DNA from: Eutrophocola sp963925675
GTDB lineage: Bacteria; Pseudomonadota; Gammaproteobacteria; Pseudomonadales; Pseudohongiellaceae
DNA: 64,000 nucleotides
Reading direction: 5' to 3'
NCBI GenBank assembly: GCA_963925675.1
Contig: CAWUSW010000009.1
Span: forward strand, 18,251 to 82,250
This document shows, one piece after another, positions 25,490 to 34,102 of the stretch. A program made the translations under genes and the position numbers. Below the pieces are notes generated by a model. That model was not told the origin of the DNA. It ran no database searches and saw only the letters and a list, made by a program, of their open reading frames with translations. Positions within the stretch are counted from its first letter, which is position 1, and each line of letters begins with the position of its first letter.

Positions 25490-25858
25490 TCAGGACTGCG
25501 GATGATACTCCTGCTGGCTTTGACAAGCAAAGCAGCACGGGGCTTCTGGCTGTACTGTCAGCCGTCCCGGAGCAATGACTTCCCCGCATTCAGCGCAGAA
25601 GCCATAGTCCCCGGCATCCATTTTCGCCAGCGCGACTTTGACTAGTTGCAGACGACTTGTAATATTGCGTAGCGTAGATTGCGCCATTTTTTGTTGCTGC
25701 ATGGCATCCATGCGTGAGAGCCTGCCGACTTTGGATTGATCAAGAACGACGGTATCTGTTGCTGCTTGTCCACTCTCGATCTGAGCACTCAGGTCCCTGT
25801 GCAAATCAGAAAGTATTGTATTAAATTCGCTGATCTGTTTTTTGCTCAATGTGATCAT
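25490..25858 (-). CDS. DksA/TraR-family zinc-finger protein
   Basis: 122 residues from the ATG at 25858 (MITLSKKQISEFNTIL); an upstream start at 25912 overlaps the neighbouring gene and adds atypical sequence. A helical N-terminal region is followed by the C4 finger CAECGEVIAPGRL...CCFACQ. It lacks the DPADRA acidic tip of the true DksA encoded at 22416-22982, so it is a second family member, of the short type with unknown regulatory role. It lies downstream of the large unknown membrane-anchored protein. Confidence 0.85.
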   Translation of the reverse strand: MITLSKKQISEFNTILSDLHRDLSAQIESGQAATDTVVLDQSKVGRLSRMDAMQQQKMAQSTLRNITSRLQLVKVALAKMDAGDYGFCAECGEVIAPGRLTVQPEAPCCFACQSQQEYHPQS

Positions 25859-25874
25859 TTTCCAATCTTGTAAA

Positions 25875-27179
25875 CTAGTCTGAGAAAGCCTGATAAAAAG
25901 GGCGTGTAACAATACTGTCAGTTATCCCTTGTAAACGTTGACGATAGATTTCTGATTCCCTGCTGCCATAACGTCTTATAAATTCTTCTTCTGTCAAACC
26001 GTCATAGGTACCCAGCTCTGGCATATAGCTTGATTCTGAGCCAATTACAGACATCAGTTGCTGAAATTTCACGGCGTCATCAGCAGAACGACTGGCAAGA
26101 GTGCCGAGCATAGAGCCTGACAGGTTAGCGGCAATGTCAGTGAAACTGAAGCCGGTTCTGTACCGAGAGTCATGGACTTCCTTATACACCGACAGCACTT
26201 CGGCCATGGTGGCGCCAGCTGAGGCAGCAATGGCGGCTGAGCTCACCACATGTCTGGCCAGATCTTCACGGGATTCGATGATTACATCCAGCCTTCGAGG
26301 TACAGGGAGTATCACGTCACTGCCAATCAGTTGAGATAATTCCAGATCGGTTAAATAAGCACTGAGCACTATAAAGACAGCGCGATTCTCTGCAATGGCA
26401 TTGCTACCGCCCGCAGTATTCAGGTTGGCAAAGAGAAACAGTGGACGCAGTATGTCATTGAGAGACACTTTGTTAATCTCGGCAGGAAAAGTCGCGGTAA
26501 TAGCTACCAGTTTTTCATGATAGAAAACCAGTCGTTCTGCTTCTCTGGCACTCACAAAAACCTGTCGTGCCTGATCCTCAAGTTGTCGACGATTCTCTTC
26601 CTGCCAATCAAGCATGATAACTATCCGTTCTTCAGTGACTGACTGAAAATGCAGGGAGTCGATAAATGCCTTGGCCAACTGAAAATTTTCATCCTGCCCC
26701 AGTTGCAAAGCGATTGCACTGCGCATTGGGGATAGTAATGCTGAAGAGATATTTAATGCGCCTGCATCGATACCATCAAGAATCATCGATCCATCAGTAT
26801 GTTTAAAATGCAGGCTAAGGTTTAACCAGGGGTGCATTCCCAGGATGGTGGCTGGAATACTGATAGCAATACTGGCGCCATTTTCTATCAGTTTTGAGCT
26901 TATGTTGAGTGAGCTCAGATTTGGATTACTGTTTCTGATGTAGGTAATCAGGGCATTCAGCTCGTTTTCGCTTAAACGGACTTCCTGATACTCACTAGCC
27001 AGCAATTGGCGTGGATCATGATCAATCAGCAATTGCTGGATTTCATTTACCTGGGCCAGATCCAGTGGAGGATTTGAGGGCACAGCAGGCTCACTTGCGA
27101 AAGCAAGGAGAAGCAGTATCAGCGGCAGACTGGTTAAACAAAGCAACAGACTGCTAATTAATATGTCGAGAGTTTTCAT
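25875..27179 (-). CDS. Unknown membrane-anchored protein
   Basis: 434 residues with one N-terminal hydrophobic helix (LISSLLLCLTSLPLILLLLAF, about residues 8-28), then a mostly soluble, periplasmic body with alternating beta segments and a C-terminal helical part (FSFTDIAANLSGSMLGTL, LMSVIGSESSYMP). I recognise no catalytic motif. It looks like the hypothetical proteins that accompany DksA-like genes in some marine Gammaproteobacteria, but I cannot name the family. It is upstream of the DksA-like gene by 16 bp and probably cotranscribed. Confidence 0.75.
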   Translation of the reverse strand: MKTLDILISSLLLCLTSLPLILLLLAFASEPAVPSNPPLDLAQVNEIQQLLIDHDPRQLLASEYQEVRLSENELNALITYIRNSNPNLSSLNISSKLIENGASIAISIPATILGMHPWLNLSLHFKHTDGSMILDGIDAGALNISSALLSPMRSAIALQLGQDENFQLAKAFIDSLHFQSVTEERIVIMLDWQEENRRQLEDQARQVFVSAREAERLVFYHEKLVAITATFPAEINKVSLNDILRPLFLFANLNTAGGSNAIAENRAVFIVLSAYLTDLELSQLIGSDVILPVPRRLDVIIESREDLARHVVSSAAIAASAGATMAEVLSVYKEVHDSRYRTGFSFTDIAANLSGSMLGTLASRSADDAVKFQQLMSVIGSESSYMPELGTYDGLTEEEFIRRYGSRESEIYRQRLQGITDSIVTRPFYQAFSD

Positions 27180-27412
27180 GAAAATACGAGTATTGGCTCA
27201 CAGCAGTTGAATTGTGAGATTCCTTAATTTCCCAAATATGCGTTATCATGGCGCAATCGCTGGTTCATATCCAGAAATACAGTTGCGTAATACCAGCAGT
27301 ATCAACAATTTACGACAAATATTAAGACAAATAGCGCTGGCTCTAACAAGACAGGCAGCCACACGAATTCAAATGCGTTTTCGAAAGATAAAAACAGACG
27401 CAAGAGGCAAAA
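27180..27412. other. Spacer upstream of the lipoprotein gene
   Basis: Together with the tandem array that follows, this gives 317 bp between the divergent 27179 (minus) start and the lipoprotein ATG at 27497. It must contain both promoters. I find no clear box pair, RNA or repeat within it. Confidence 0.5.
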
Positions 27413-27472
27413 GTGTTGAAACTAATGTTAAAACTAATGTTAAAACTAATGTTAAAACAAATGTTAAAACAA
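27413..27472 (+). repeat. 12-bp tandem array (ATGTTAAAACTA) before the lipoprotein gene
   Basis: About five units of ATGTTAAAACTA/ATGTTAAAACAA run directly into the 5' leader of the lipoprotein gene. Each unit carries an ATG in frame with that gene, so the array could be read as MLKLMLKL-type peptide. However, none of these ATGs has a Shine-Dalgarno, whereas the ATG at 27497 has AGAGG. Confidence 0.85.
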
Positions 27473-27496
27473 GAGGTAAAAAAAGAGGTGAACTTT

Positions 27497-28117
27497 ATGC
27501 GTGTGGTCCCAAAAGCAGGTCTGGTCATTCTCGCTCTTCTATGCATTGCGTCATGCAGTAGCACAAGTTCACAGATCACCTATACACCGGGCTCTGGCAC
27601 CGATTCTACATCTGGAGCAGAATCTCAGCAGGTTATGAAAGAGCAGGGCGCTTCAGCACAAAAGCAGGCTGAGGAACGGGAACGCGAGGCTGAAGAAGCC
27701 CTTGCGGCTGAATCCCGAGAAGCTGAAAGGCAAGCGCAATTGGCGGCCCAGAGACAAGCCGAGGAAGCCGCGCGTCAGGAGGCGGATAGACAGCGGGAAC
27801 TTACTGTCCGCAGGGCTGCCGAGCAGGCACGGTTTGTTCAGGCACAACAGGCGCGAATTGACCAATTACGCTCTCAAATAGCTGACAATGAAGCAAGCAC
27901 AAATAATCTTGATGCAGCAAACACGGTGTTGCGTCAGGCGATAGCGGCCGCAGAGCAATTAACTGATGCTCTGGCAGCAGAAGATGAAAAATACAATAGC
28001 ACTGACCCGGTCAGTGGAGCGCCTCTGGAAGAACTGGCGTCAGCCAGGTTGGAAAGGCTGTCTGAAGAAGTGGACGTTCTCAGTGATCAGGTAGAAGCCC
28101 TGATGGCACAGCCCTGA
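27497..28117 (+). CDS. Coiled-coil lipoprotein, unknown role
   Basis: 206 residues from the ATG at 27497 (AGAGG 8 bp upstream). A lipoprotein signal peptide, VILALLCIASCSSTSS, has a lipobox with Cys near residue 20. A short Ser/Thr/Gly linker leads into a long charged coiled coil rich in Ala, Glu, Arg and Gln (EREREAEEALAAESREAERQ and on to about residue 120), then a second helical segment (IDQLRSQIADNEASTNN...). It is likely anchored in the outer membrane as a periplasmic rod or linker. TolA-like or Lpp-like roles are possible, but no family was recognised. An N-terminal extension encoded by the 12-bp repeats is rejected as the start. Confidence 0.8.
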   Translation: MRVVPKAGLVILALLCIASCSSTSSQITYTPGSGTDSTSGAESQQVMKEQGASAQKQAEEREREAEEALAAESREAERQAQLAAQRQAEEAARQEADRQRELTVRRAAEQARFVQAQQARIDQLRSQIADNEASTNNLDAANTVLRQAIAAAEQLTDALAAEDEKYNSTDPVSGAPLEELASARLERLSEEVDVLSDQVEALMAQP

Positions 28118-28172
28118 AGGCCAGGAAAGAAGCTTAAATTAGGTGCAAGAGGGGCAAAAAGGAGATGTATCC

Positions 28173-28370
28173 TTGAGTAGCAAAGATTCCCCAGGAGAGG
28201 TTGTCGCACTGCCTGAAGCCAGTGTTATAGCGGATAAGCGTCGGGAAGCCAGGCGGGAGGCCAAGGCCTCAAGCCTGAAGCAGCGATTTTCCAGCGCTCG
28301 CAACGGGGCAGAGTCCAAAAGCAGGGCCGCAGAAAGATTAAAGAAGCTGTTTAAACAGCCTGATTCCTGA
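28173..28370 (+). CDS. Small basic protein, unknown
   Basis: 65 residues from a TTG at 28173 with AAGGAG about 8 bp upstream (a GTG at 28143 adds 10 residues). The C-terminal half is strongly basic and helical (ADKRREARREAKASSLKQRF, then AAERLKKLFKQ), which may bind nucleic acid or membranes. No family is recognised. It lies 55 bp after the lipoprotein gene on the same strand. Confidence 0.5.
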   Translation: MSSKDSPGEVVALPEASVIADKRREARREAKASSLKQRFSSARNGAESKSRAAERLKKLFKQPDS

Positions 28371-28544
28371 TCTTTAAAACCTTCTTCATTCGCTCAGCGA
28401 ATCCTATCGGTGAAAAGCCTTTCTTAAATGCTCAATGTCCCTTTGTTTGTGGTCTTTGTTATGTTAAAGTGCGCGGTTTTTTACAACCTGAAAAATAATT
28501 TTAAACAACCATAAATAACCTTAAGAGTTAAGGGAGAGACCGGA

Positions 28545-30692
28545 ATGCCTGGTGCCGTAAGTATAATTATCCTGCTGTCTTTATTTGGTATTGCTGTTGC
28601 TTTTTTCTACATGAAAAAAGTCATTGATATCCCTATCGATCTGGGACTGGAAAAAGAAGAAAGTGACAAACTAAAAGCCATTCATGGTGCGATTGCCGAA
28701 GGGGCGATGGCATTTTTGAAACAGGAATACAAAGTACTGACAATTTTTATGATTGGCTTTGCTATTGTAATAGCCCTGTTAATTGACGATCACCACACTG
28801 AAAATATCAGTGAAGGTATCTACACTGCTGGCTCATTTCTGTTTGGCGCCTTGATTTCAATTGTTTCCGGTTACATTGGTATGAAAGTAGCCACAGCCGG
28901 TAACGCACGTACCACCGTATCTGCGCGTAATAATATCGGTGATGCTTTCCGTGTAGCGCTTAACTCAGGTGCTGTGATGGGCTTTTCCCTGGTGGGACTG
29001 GCGTCTTTGGGCTTGATTCTGATTTTCTTGTTCATGAGTGCTGTCTTGCCAGATGACATTCCTAACAATGTGCTGATGGAAATCATTGCTGGCTTTGGCC
29101 TTGGTGGCTCTTCTATTGCTCTATTTGCCCGTGTTGGCGGTGGTATTTTTACCAAAGCTGCTGATGTAGGCGCCGACCTGGTAGGTAAGGTTGAAAAGGG
29201 TATTCCGGAAGATGATCCACGCAACCCCGCAGTAATTGCTGATAACGTTGGTGACAACGTGGGTGACGTAGCTGGTATGGGTGCTGACCTGTTTGGTTCC
29301 TGTGCTGAAAGCACCTGCGCCGCACTGGTGATTAGTGCCCTGGCTTTTGCCAATGACCTTAATGCCATGCTCTACCCAATTATGATCACGGCTGTCGGTA
29401 TTCCCATCAGTCTGTTAACCAAAGTATTGGTGAATGTTCATACTGAAGAGCAGGTTGCTCCGGCATTGAAAAGATTGCTGATGATTTCCAGTGCCTTGAT
29501 GGCTGTTGCGATGTATTTCGTTACCGCTGCCATGATCCCGGAAACGTTCATCATTAATGACAATCAATACACTTCAATGGGCGTTTACTATTGCTTCCTG
29601 TCTGGCCTGATTTCCGGTCTGGCGGTAGGCCTGCTGACCGAGTACTACACTTCGGATCAGTATCAGCCTGTTAAAGATATTGCCAAGTCTTGTGAAACCG
29701 GTGCTGCGACCAATATTATTTTCGGTCTGGCTCTGGGATATAAAAGCACAGTGCTCCCTTATATTGCGATTGCCATCAGCATTTTTGTTTCCTGGCAGTT
29801 GGCTGACATGTACGGTATTGCTATTGCTTCACTGGGTATGTTGGGCACACTGGTTATAGCACTTTCTATTGACGCTTATGGCCCGGTGGCTGATAACGCC
29901 GGTGGTATTGCTGAAATGGTTGGTCTGGATAAAGAAGTACGGCGACGTACTGATATTCTCGATTCAGCGGGTAACACAACCGCGGCTATTGGTAAGGGCT
30001 TTGCTATTGGCGCGGCTATTCTGACTTCACTGGCACTGTTTGGTGCATTCCTGACTCATTCCCAGAACCTGATGCGTGAGTTGCCGGAATTTGGTGCTGA
30101 TTACAACCTGATCAATAGCATTACCTTGCTTGATCCTGTTGTGTTCACCAGCCTGTTTCTCGGTGCAGTTCTGCCATTCCTGTTCTCTGCAATGACCATG
30201 AAATCTGTAGGTGCTGCTGCCTTTGACATGATTGAAGAAGTACGCCGTCAGTTCAGAGAGATTCCAGGCATTATGGAAGGCCAGGGTCGTCCCCAGTATG
30301 GCGAATGTGTAGCAATTTCTACCAAAGCCGCGTTACGTGAAATGATTGCTCCTGGCGTCCTTATTATGGGTTCTCCTCTGGTAGTCGGATTCTTGTTTGG
30401 TGTTGAGTCTGTTGCTGGAATGCTGGCAGGATCTCTGGTCACTGGTGGTGTACTGGCGATTGCCTCTTCCAACTCAGGCGGTGCCTGGGACAATGCGAAG
30501 AAATACATTGAAGCCGGTAATCTCGGCGGTAAAGGCTCTGAAGAGCACAAAGCCGCTGTTGTTGGTGATACTGTAGGTGATCCATTGAAAGATACTTCAG
30601 GTCCATCTCTGAATATCCTGATTAAACTATCTGCCATCTTGAGCCTGGTGTTCGCGCCATTCTTTGTAAACTATGGTGGTATTCTTCTGTAA
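28545..30692 (+). CDS. hppA: Membrane-bound ion-pumping pyrophosphatase
   Basis: 715 residues with about 16 transmembrane helices. It couples PPi hydrolysis to ion export across the inner membrane. Substrate motifs are intact: GADLVGKVEKGIPEDDPRNP, ADNVGDNVGDVAGMGADLF, and DTVGDPLKDTSGPSLNIL. In GNTTAAIGKG the residue after GNTT is Ala, whereas K+-independent enzymes carry Lys, so this is predicted to be K+-stimulated. Whether it pumps H+ or Na+ cannot be decided by eye. The start follows GGGAGAG, and a strong terminator lies 23 bp after the stop. Confidence 0.96.
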   Translation: MPGAVSIIILLSLFGIAVAFFYMKKVIDIPIDLGLEKEESDKLKAIHGAIAEGAMAFLKQEYKVLTIFMIGFAIVIALLIDDHHTENISEGIYTAGSFLFGALISIVSGYIGMKVATAGNARTTVSARNNIGDAFRVALNSGAVMGFSLVGLASLGLILIFLFMSAVLPDDIPNNVLMEIIAGFGLGGSSIALFARVGGGIFTKAADVGADLVGKVEKGIPEDDPRNPAVIADNVGDNVGDVAGMGADLFGSCAESTCAALVISALAFANDLNAMLYPIMITAVGIPISLLTKVLVNVHTEEQVAPALKRLLMISSALMAVAMYFVTAAMIPETFIINDNQYTSMGVYYCFLSGLISGLAVGLLTEYYTSDQYQPVKDIAKSCETGAATNIIFGLALGYKSTVLPYIAIAISIFVSWQLADMYGIAIASLGMLGTLVIALSIDAYGPVADNAGGIAEMVGLDKEVRRRTDILDSAGNTTAAIGKGFAIGAAILTSLALFGAFLTHSQNLMRELPEFGADYNLINSITLLDPVVFTSLFLGAVLPFLFSAMTMKSVGAAAFDMIEEVRRQFREIPGIMEGQGRPQYGECVAISTKAALREMIAPGVLIMGSPLVVGFLFGVESVAGMLAGSLVTGGVLAIASSNSGGAWDNAKKYIEAGNLGGKGSEEHKAAVVGDTVGDPLKDTSGPSLNILIKLSAILSLVFAPFFVNYGGILL

Positions 30693-30714
30693 GCGTTAGT
30701 TTTGCTTCAGAAAT

Positions 30715-30742
30715 AAAAAAGGGGGCTTAGCCCCCTTTTTTT
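30715..30742 (+). terminator. Rho-independent terminator of hppA
   Basis: AAAAAAGGGGGC-TTA-GCCCCCTTTTTTT: a 6-bp GC core extended by A-T pairs with a 3-nt loop and seven T. It directly precedes the MITE-like element. Confidence 0.9.
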
Positions 30743-30756
30743 CGAATTTTTTAAAA

Positions 30757-30890
30757 TGGGGTCAGAACAGGTTTCTTATATTAAGAAATATCATTGATCG
30801 AAAATATTACTTTTCACGAAACACAATTTGAATTCTAATAATTTTTCTAGTTATCTAATTCCTTAATATAAGAAACCTGTTCTGACCCCA
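30757..30890. mobile_element. MITE-like element with 29-bp perfect inverted ends
   Basis: 134 bp bounded by perfect 29-bp inverted repeats (30757-30785 and 30862-30890) that begin TGGGGTCAGAACAGG and end CCTGTTCTGACCCCA. The 76-bp AT-rich middle has no ORF, so it is non-autonomous. GGGGTCAGA-type ends occur beside IS200/Y1-like transposases in some Gammaproteobacteria, which makes that class a candidate mobiliser. It sits between the hppA terminator and apbC, ending 21 bp before the apbC ATG, so it carries the apbC leader. No clear target-site duplication is seen. Confidence 0.75.
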
Positions 30891-30911
30891 ATAATTAAAC
30901 GGAAAAATGTC

Positions 30912-31763
30912 ATGAGTAATGGACAATCAATTCATCCGAAACCGAGTTCCAATCTTAGTCAGGTAAAAAATATAGTGGTTGTTGCCTCTGGCAAAGGCGG
31001 AGTAGGGAAATCTACCACTGCTGTAAACCTTGCCCTGGCAATGGCCAGACAGGGGCATAAAGTAGGATTGTTTGACGCTGATATTTATGGTCCCAGCCAG
31101 CCGATGATGTTGGGTATTGCGCCGGGCACGCGGCCGGAAATTATCGATGGCAAAGTGATGAAGCCTGTAGAGGTTCATGGCATCAAATGTAATTCAGTGG
31201 GTTTGCTTGTCGATGAAAATCAGGCCATGGTCTGGAGAGGTCCCATGGTAGTGGGTGCCTTTAATCAGATTCTCAATGATACTCTTTGGGGTGATCTGGA
31301 TTTTCTTATTGTGGATATGCCGCCAGGTACAGGGGATATTCAGCTTAGCCTTTCGCAGTCAGTTCCGGTATCCGGAGCGGTCATTGTCACTACGCCTCAG
31401 GATGTTGCATTGCTGGATGCGAAACGGGGTATTGAGATGTTCCGTAAAGTGGAAATTCCTATCCTTGGTATCGTGGAAAATATGAGTATTCATGTATGTA
31501 GCGAATGTGGTCACAGTGAGCATATTTTTGGTGCTGGAGGCGCGAATCGTATAGCGCAAAATTATGACGTTCCCCTGTTAGGTCATTTACCGCTGGATGT
31601 AAAAATTCGCGAGCAATGTGATGAAGGAAAGCCGGCGGTAGCCAGTGATCCAAATAGTAAGGTAAGTGAAATTTACTTCCAGATTGCGACCAGGGTTGCT
31701 GAACAACTCGCCCTTGCAGGCGGAGCAAAAGCAATGCCGAATATCTCTATTAGCGATGACTAA
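30912..31763 (+). CDS. apbC: Mrp/ApbC iron-sulfur cluster carrier ATPase
   Basis: 283 residues. A deviant Walker A VASGKGGVGKSTTAVNLA, the switch FDADIYGPSQPMMLG, the DMPPGTGD loop and a C-terminal CSECGH (CxxC, cluster ligand) define the Mrp/NBP35 family. It carries Fe-S clusters to apoproteins as a dimer. The MIP18/DUF59 domain found at the N-terminus of many homologues is missing; the protein starts directly at the ATPase domain. It converges on darP (14 bp apart). The MITE just upstream probably contributes its 5' leader. Confidence 0.95.
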   Translation: MSNGQSIHPKPSSNLSQVKNIVVVASGKGGVGKSTTAVNLALAMARQGHKVGLFDADIYGPSQPMMLGIAPGTRPEIIDGKVMKPVEVHGIKCNSVGLLVDENQAMVWRGPMVVGAFNQILNDTLWGDLDFLIVDMPPGTGDIQLSLSQSVPVSGAVIVTTPQDVALLDAKRGIEMFRKVEIPILGIVENMSIHVCSECGHSEHIFGAGGANRIAQNYDVPLLGHLPLDVKIREQCDEGKPAVASDPNSKVSEIYFQIATRVAEQLALAGGAKAMPNISISDD

Positions 31764-31777
31764 TAAATAGATTGGCT

Positions 31778-32299
31778 TTAAAGGTTTGGTAATTCCCTGA
31801 GGTAAGCAAAGAGTTTTCGGGAAGCGACAGGCGGTTTATTTTCCTGTATTTCCTTGCTTACCTGTCTGATCAATTGGCGAATATGCTGAATATCCAGATC
31901 TGGACATTGTTTGATGAGCTCATCAAGGGTGGATTGGTCATCAGATAATAATTGTTCACGAATTTTTTCCAGGCGCTGGAAACGACTTTTCTCCATCATA
32001 GCCTGCTGGCCGTCTTCATCCAGTACAGACTTTATCCACTGCACATCAACATTGCGCATTACTTTGCCAATAAACTGTAACTGGCGTTTTCTGGCGCCAT
32101 GTTTATTGGGTAAGCGTTTATATTCATTAATGGCTTGCAGCAGGGTTTCAGTCAACTTACATTTTTCCAGCAAGTTATTTGGTATTTGGGTAAGTTTTTT
32201 GCCCAGCTCCTGTAATGCCAGCATTTCTTTTTTGCGCCGGGTTTTACTGACTTCTTCTTCCAGTGATGGATCCAGTTCTTCTGCGTTTTGCTCAATCAT
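31778..32299 (-). CDS. darP: Ribosome maturation factor DarP (YjgA)
   Basis: 173 residues, all helical, of the DUF615 family: SKTRRKKEMLALQELGKKLTQI near residue 19, LLQAINEYKRLPNKHGARKRQLQFIGKVMR near 60, and a C-terminal RQLIRQVSKE. DarP helps late assembly of the 50S subunit near the peptidyltransferase centre. It lies 15 bp after mgtE on the same strand. Confidence 0.92.
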   Translation of the reverse strand: MIEQNAEELDPSLEEEVSKTRRKKEMLALQELGKKLTQIPNNLLEKCKLTETLLQAINEYKRLPNKHGARKRQLQFIGKVMRNVDVQWIKSVLDEDGQQAMMEKSRFQRLEKIREQLLSDDQSTLDELIKQCPDLDIQHIRQLIRQVSKEIQENKPPVASRKLFAYLRELPNL

Positions 32300-32314
32300 G
32301 ACTTCAGTATCTGT

Positions 32315-33673
32315 TTAGTAAAAAATCGTGGCCAGGCCAAGAAAAGATAAAAATCCCACCACGTCGGTGATTGTGGTGAGGGCTACACCGCCCGCCAGGG
32401 CAGGGTCAATTTTAAGAGACTTCAACAGCATTGGCAGGTAAGCACCAGCAAGGGCAGCAGTGAGCAGATTGATAATCATGGCTCCTGCAAATATATAACC
32501 CAGCGTAATGTCGGAAAACCACAGAGCGGCAACTACGGCAGCAACCGCTGCCCACAGGATGCCGTTGAGTAAGGCTACCTTGAGCTCTCGATTCATTAGC
32601 CAGCGGGCATTGGTTTTACCAATCTGCCCAAGTGCCATACTCCTGATCACCAGCGTCAGTGTCTGGTTGCCAGCAACCCCTCCCATGCTGGCCACTATTG
32701 TCATCAATACCGCCAGGGCAACTACCTGATCAATTGTTTCTGAAAACTGGCTGATTACTGAAGCTGCGATAAAAGCTGTGAGCAGATTAATACCCAGCCA
32801 GAGAGCCCGGCGTTTGCTGGTTTTCAATACAGGGGCAAAGGTATCTTCTTCTTCATCCAGACCAGCCATGCCCATAAGGGAGTGATCTGCATCGTCGCGG
32901 ATAACATCCACCACGTCATCAATGGTAATTCTTCCCAGTAGTTTACCGTCTTCATCCACGACTGGCGCAGAGACCAGGTCCATGCGTTCAAATAATTGGG
33001 CTACTTCATTGGCACTCATGGTGACCGGAATAGCATCATAGTTGGTGATCATTACTTCATCGACAGTGTTATTGGGATCGGAAACCAGAAGTTTGCGCAG
33101 AGGAAGAACGCCTACGAGGTGATCCTCGCGATTAACCACAATAAGCTTATCTGTCATCAGGGGGATTTCAGTATGACGACGCAGGTAGCGAAGCACTACA
33201 TCAAGCGTATGACTTGGTCGCACAGTAATCGTGTCAGTATTGAGCAGGCCACCGGCTGTGTCTTCCTGGTAGGACAGTACCGTTTCGAGACGATTACGAT
33301 CCAGCTCATCCATGGCAAGCAGAACCTGGCTTATAACCTTTTCCGGTAGTTGCTGGAGGATGTCGGCGATATCATCCGTTTCCAGACCTTCAGTCATCGA
33401 AACGACTTCCTCCGGGCTCAATTTTCCAAGAAAATCGGCCTGGATATCTTCGTTCAGGTAGTTAAGGACTTCACCTTCATTGGTTTTTTCTACTAATTGC
33501 CAGAGTACTTCTCGAGCGTTATGAGGGGAAGATTCAAGTAGATGGGCAATAGTTGCCGCTGGTAAAGCGTTGAGCATGCGTCGGACACGTACGAAAGCAC
33601 CACTATCAAGCGCTGAACCCAGCTCTTCTAGCTGTTCCTGTGTCTGAATGCTTTTGTCATTGGTTTTCAACAT
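32315..33673 (-). CDS. mgtE: Magnesium transporter MgtE
   Basis: 452 residues in the standard order: N-terminal superhelical domain (about 35-135, FLGKLSPEEVVSMTEGLETDDIADIL), two CBS domains (about 140-260, including VSAPVVDEDGKLLGRITIDDVVDVI) and five transmembrane helices (about 290-450) with the pore signature GGVAGNQTLTLVIRSMALG. CBS domains gate the channel by sensing cytoplasmic Mg2+. It is the last gene after ptsO, 113 bp apart, and precedes darP. Confidence 0.95.
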   Translation of the reverse strand: MLKTNDKSIQTQEQLEELGSALDSGAFVRVRRMLNALPAATIAHLLESSPHNAREVLWQLVEKTNEGEVLNYLNEDIQADFLGKLSPEEVVSMTEGLETDDIADILQQLPEKVISQVLLAMDELDRNRLETVLSYQEDTAGGLLNTDTITVRPSHTLDVVLRYLRRHTEIPLMTDKLIVVNREDHLVGVLPLRKLLVSDPNNTVDEVMITNYDAIPVTMSANEVAQLFERMDLVSAPVVDEDGKLLGRITIDDVVDVIRDDADHSLMGMAGLDEEEDTFAPVLKTSKRRALWLGINLLTAFIAASVISQFSETIDQVVALAVLMTIVASMGGVAGNQTLTLVIRSMALGQIGKTNARWLMNRELKVALLNGILWAAVAAVVAALWFSDITLGYIFAGAMIINLLTAALAGAYLPMLLKSLKIDPALAGGVALTTITDVVGFLSFLGLATIFY

Positions 33674-33786
33674 GGAAAAAACCTACCAGTTTTACTTCAA
33701 TTGTTAAGATGATCTAGCTCTATAACTGCCAGACTACAAGCCAGCTACTATGGAACAATAATGCCCTGATCGTTTGTGGTTAAAGA

Positions 33787-34065
33787 TTATTCCAGATGAG
33801 CATCTTCTCCAAAATTATTCTCTACCAGAGTCTGAATAGCTTGCAGTACTTCAGCCTCATCATTGCCATTAATGATCAATATCAGCTCAGTACCTGGTGA
33901 GGCAGCCAATAACATGACTGATAGGATACTCTTGCCATCAACGGTTTTTTCTCCATTACTGATTTCAACAGTACTGGAAAAACTGGTGATGGTTTCTACA
34001 AGTTTTGCTGCTGCGCGAGCATGCAGGCCTGTTCTGTTTTTTATTGTTATAGGTGATTCAATCAT
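33787..34065 (-). CDS. ptsO: Nitrogen-PTS phosphocarrier NPr
   Basis: 92 residues of the HPr fold, with phosphorylated His15 in NRTGLHARAAAKLVE and the second-site serine region DGKSILSVMLLAASPG. It passes phosphate from PtsP to PtsN in the nitrogen PTS, a regulatory system without sugar import. Its place after rapZ, 37 bp downstream, is the conserved order in Gammaproteobacteria. Confidence 0.94.
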   Translation of the reverse strand: MIESPITIKNRTGLHARAAAKLVETITSFSSTVEISNGEKTVDGKSILSVMLLAASPGTELILIINGNDEAEVLQAIQTLVENNFGEDAHLE

Positions 34066-34102
34066 AAACTGCTTACTGTCTTTTTGATTATAATTTTATG
34101 GT

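Noticed and set aside
27413..27496. Repeat-encoded N-terminus of the lipoprotein (MLKLMLKL-type)
   Set aside because: No Shine-Dalgarno precedes any of these ATGs, and starting at 27497 gives a clean lipoprotein signal peptide.
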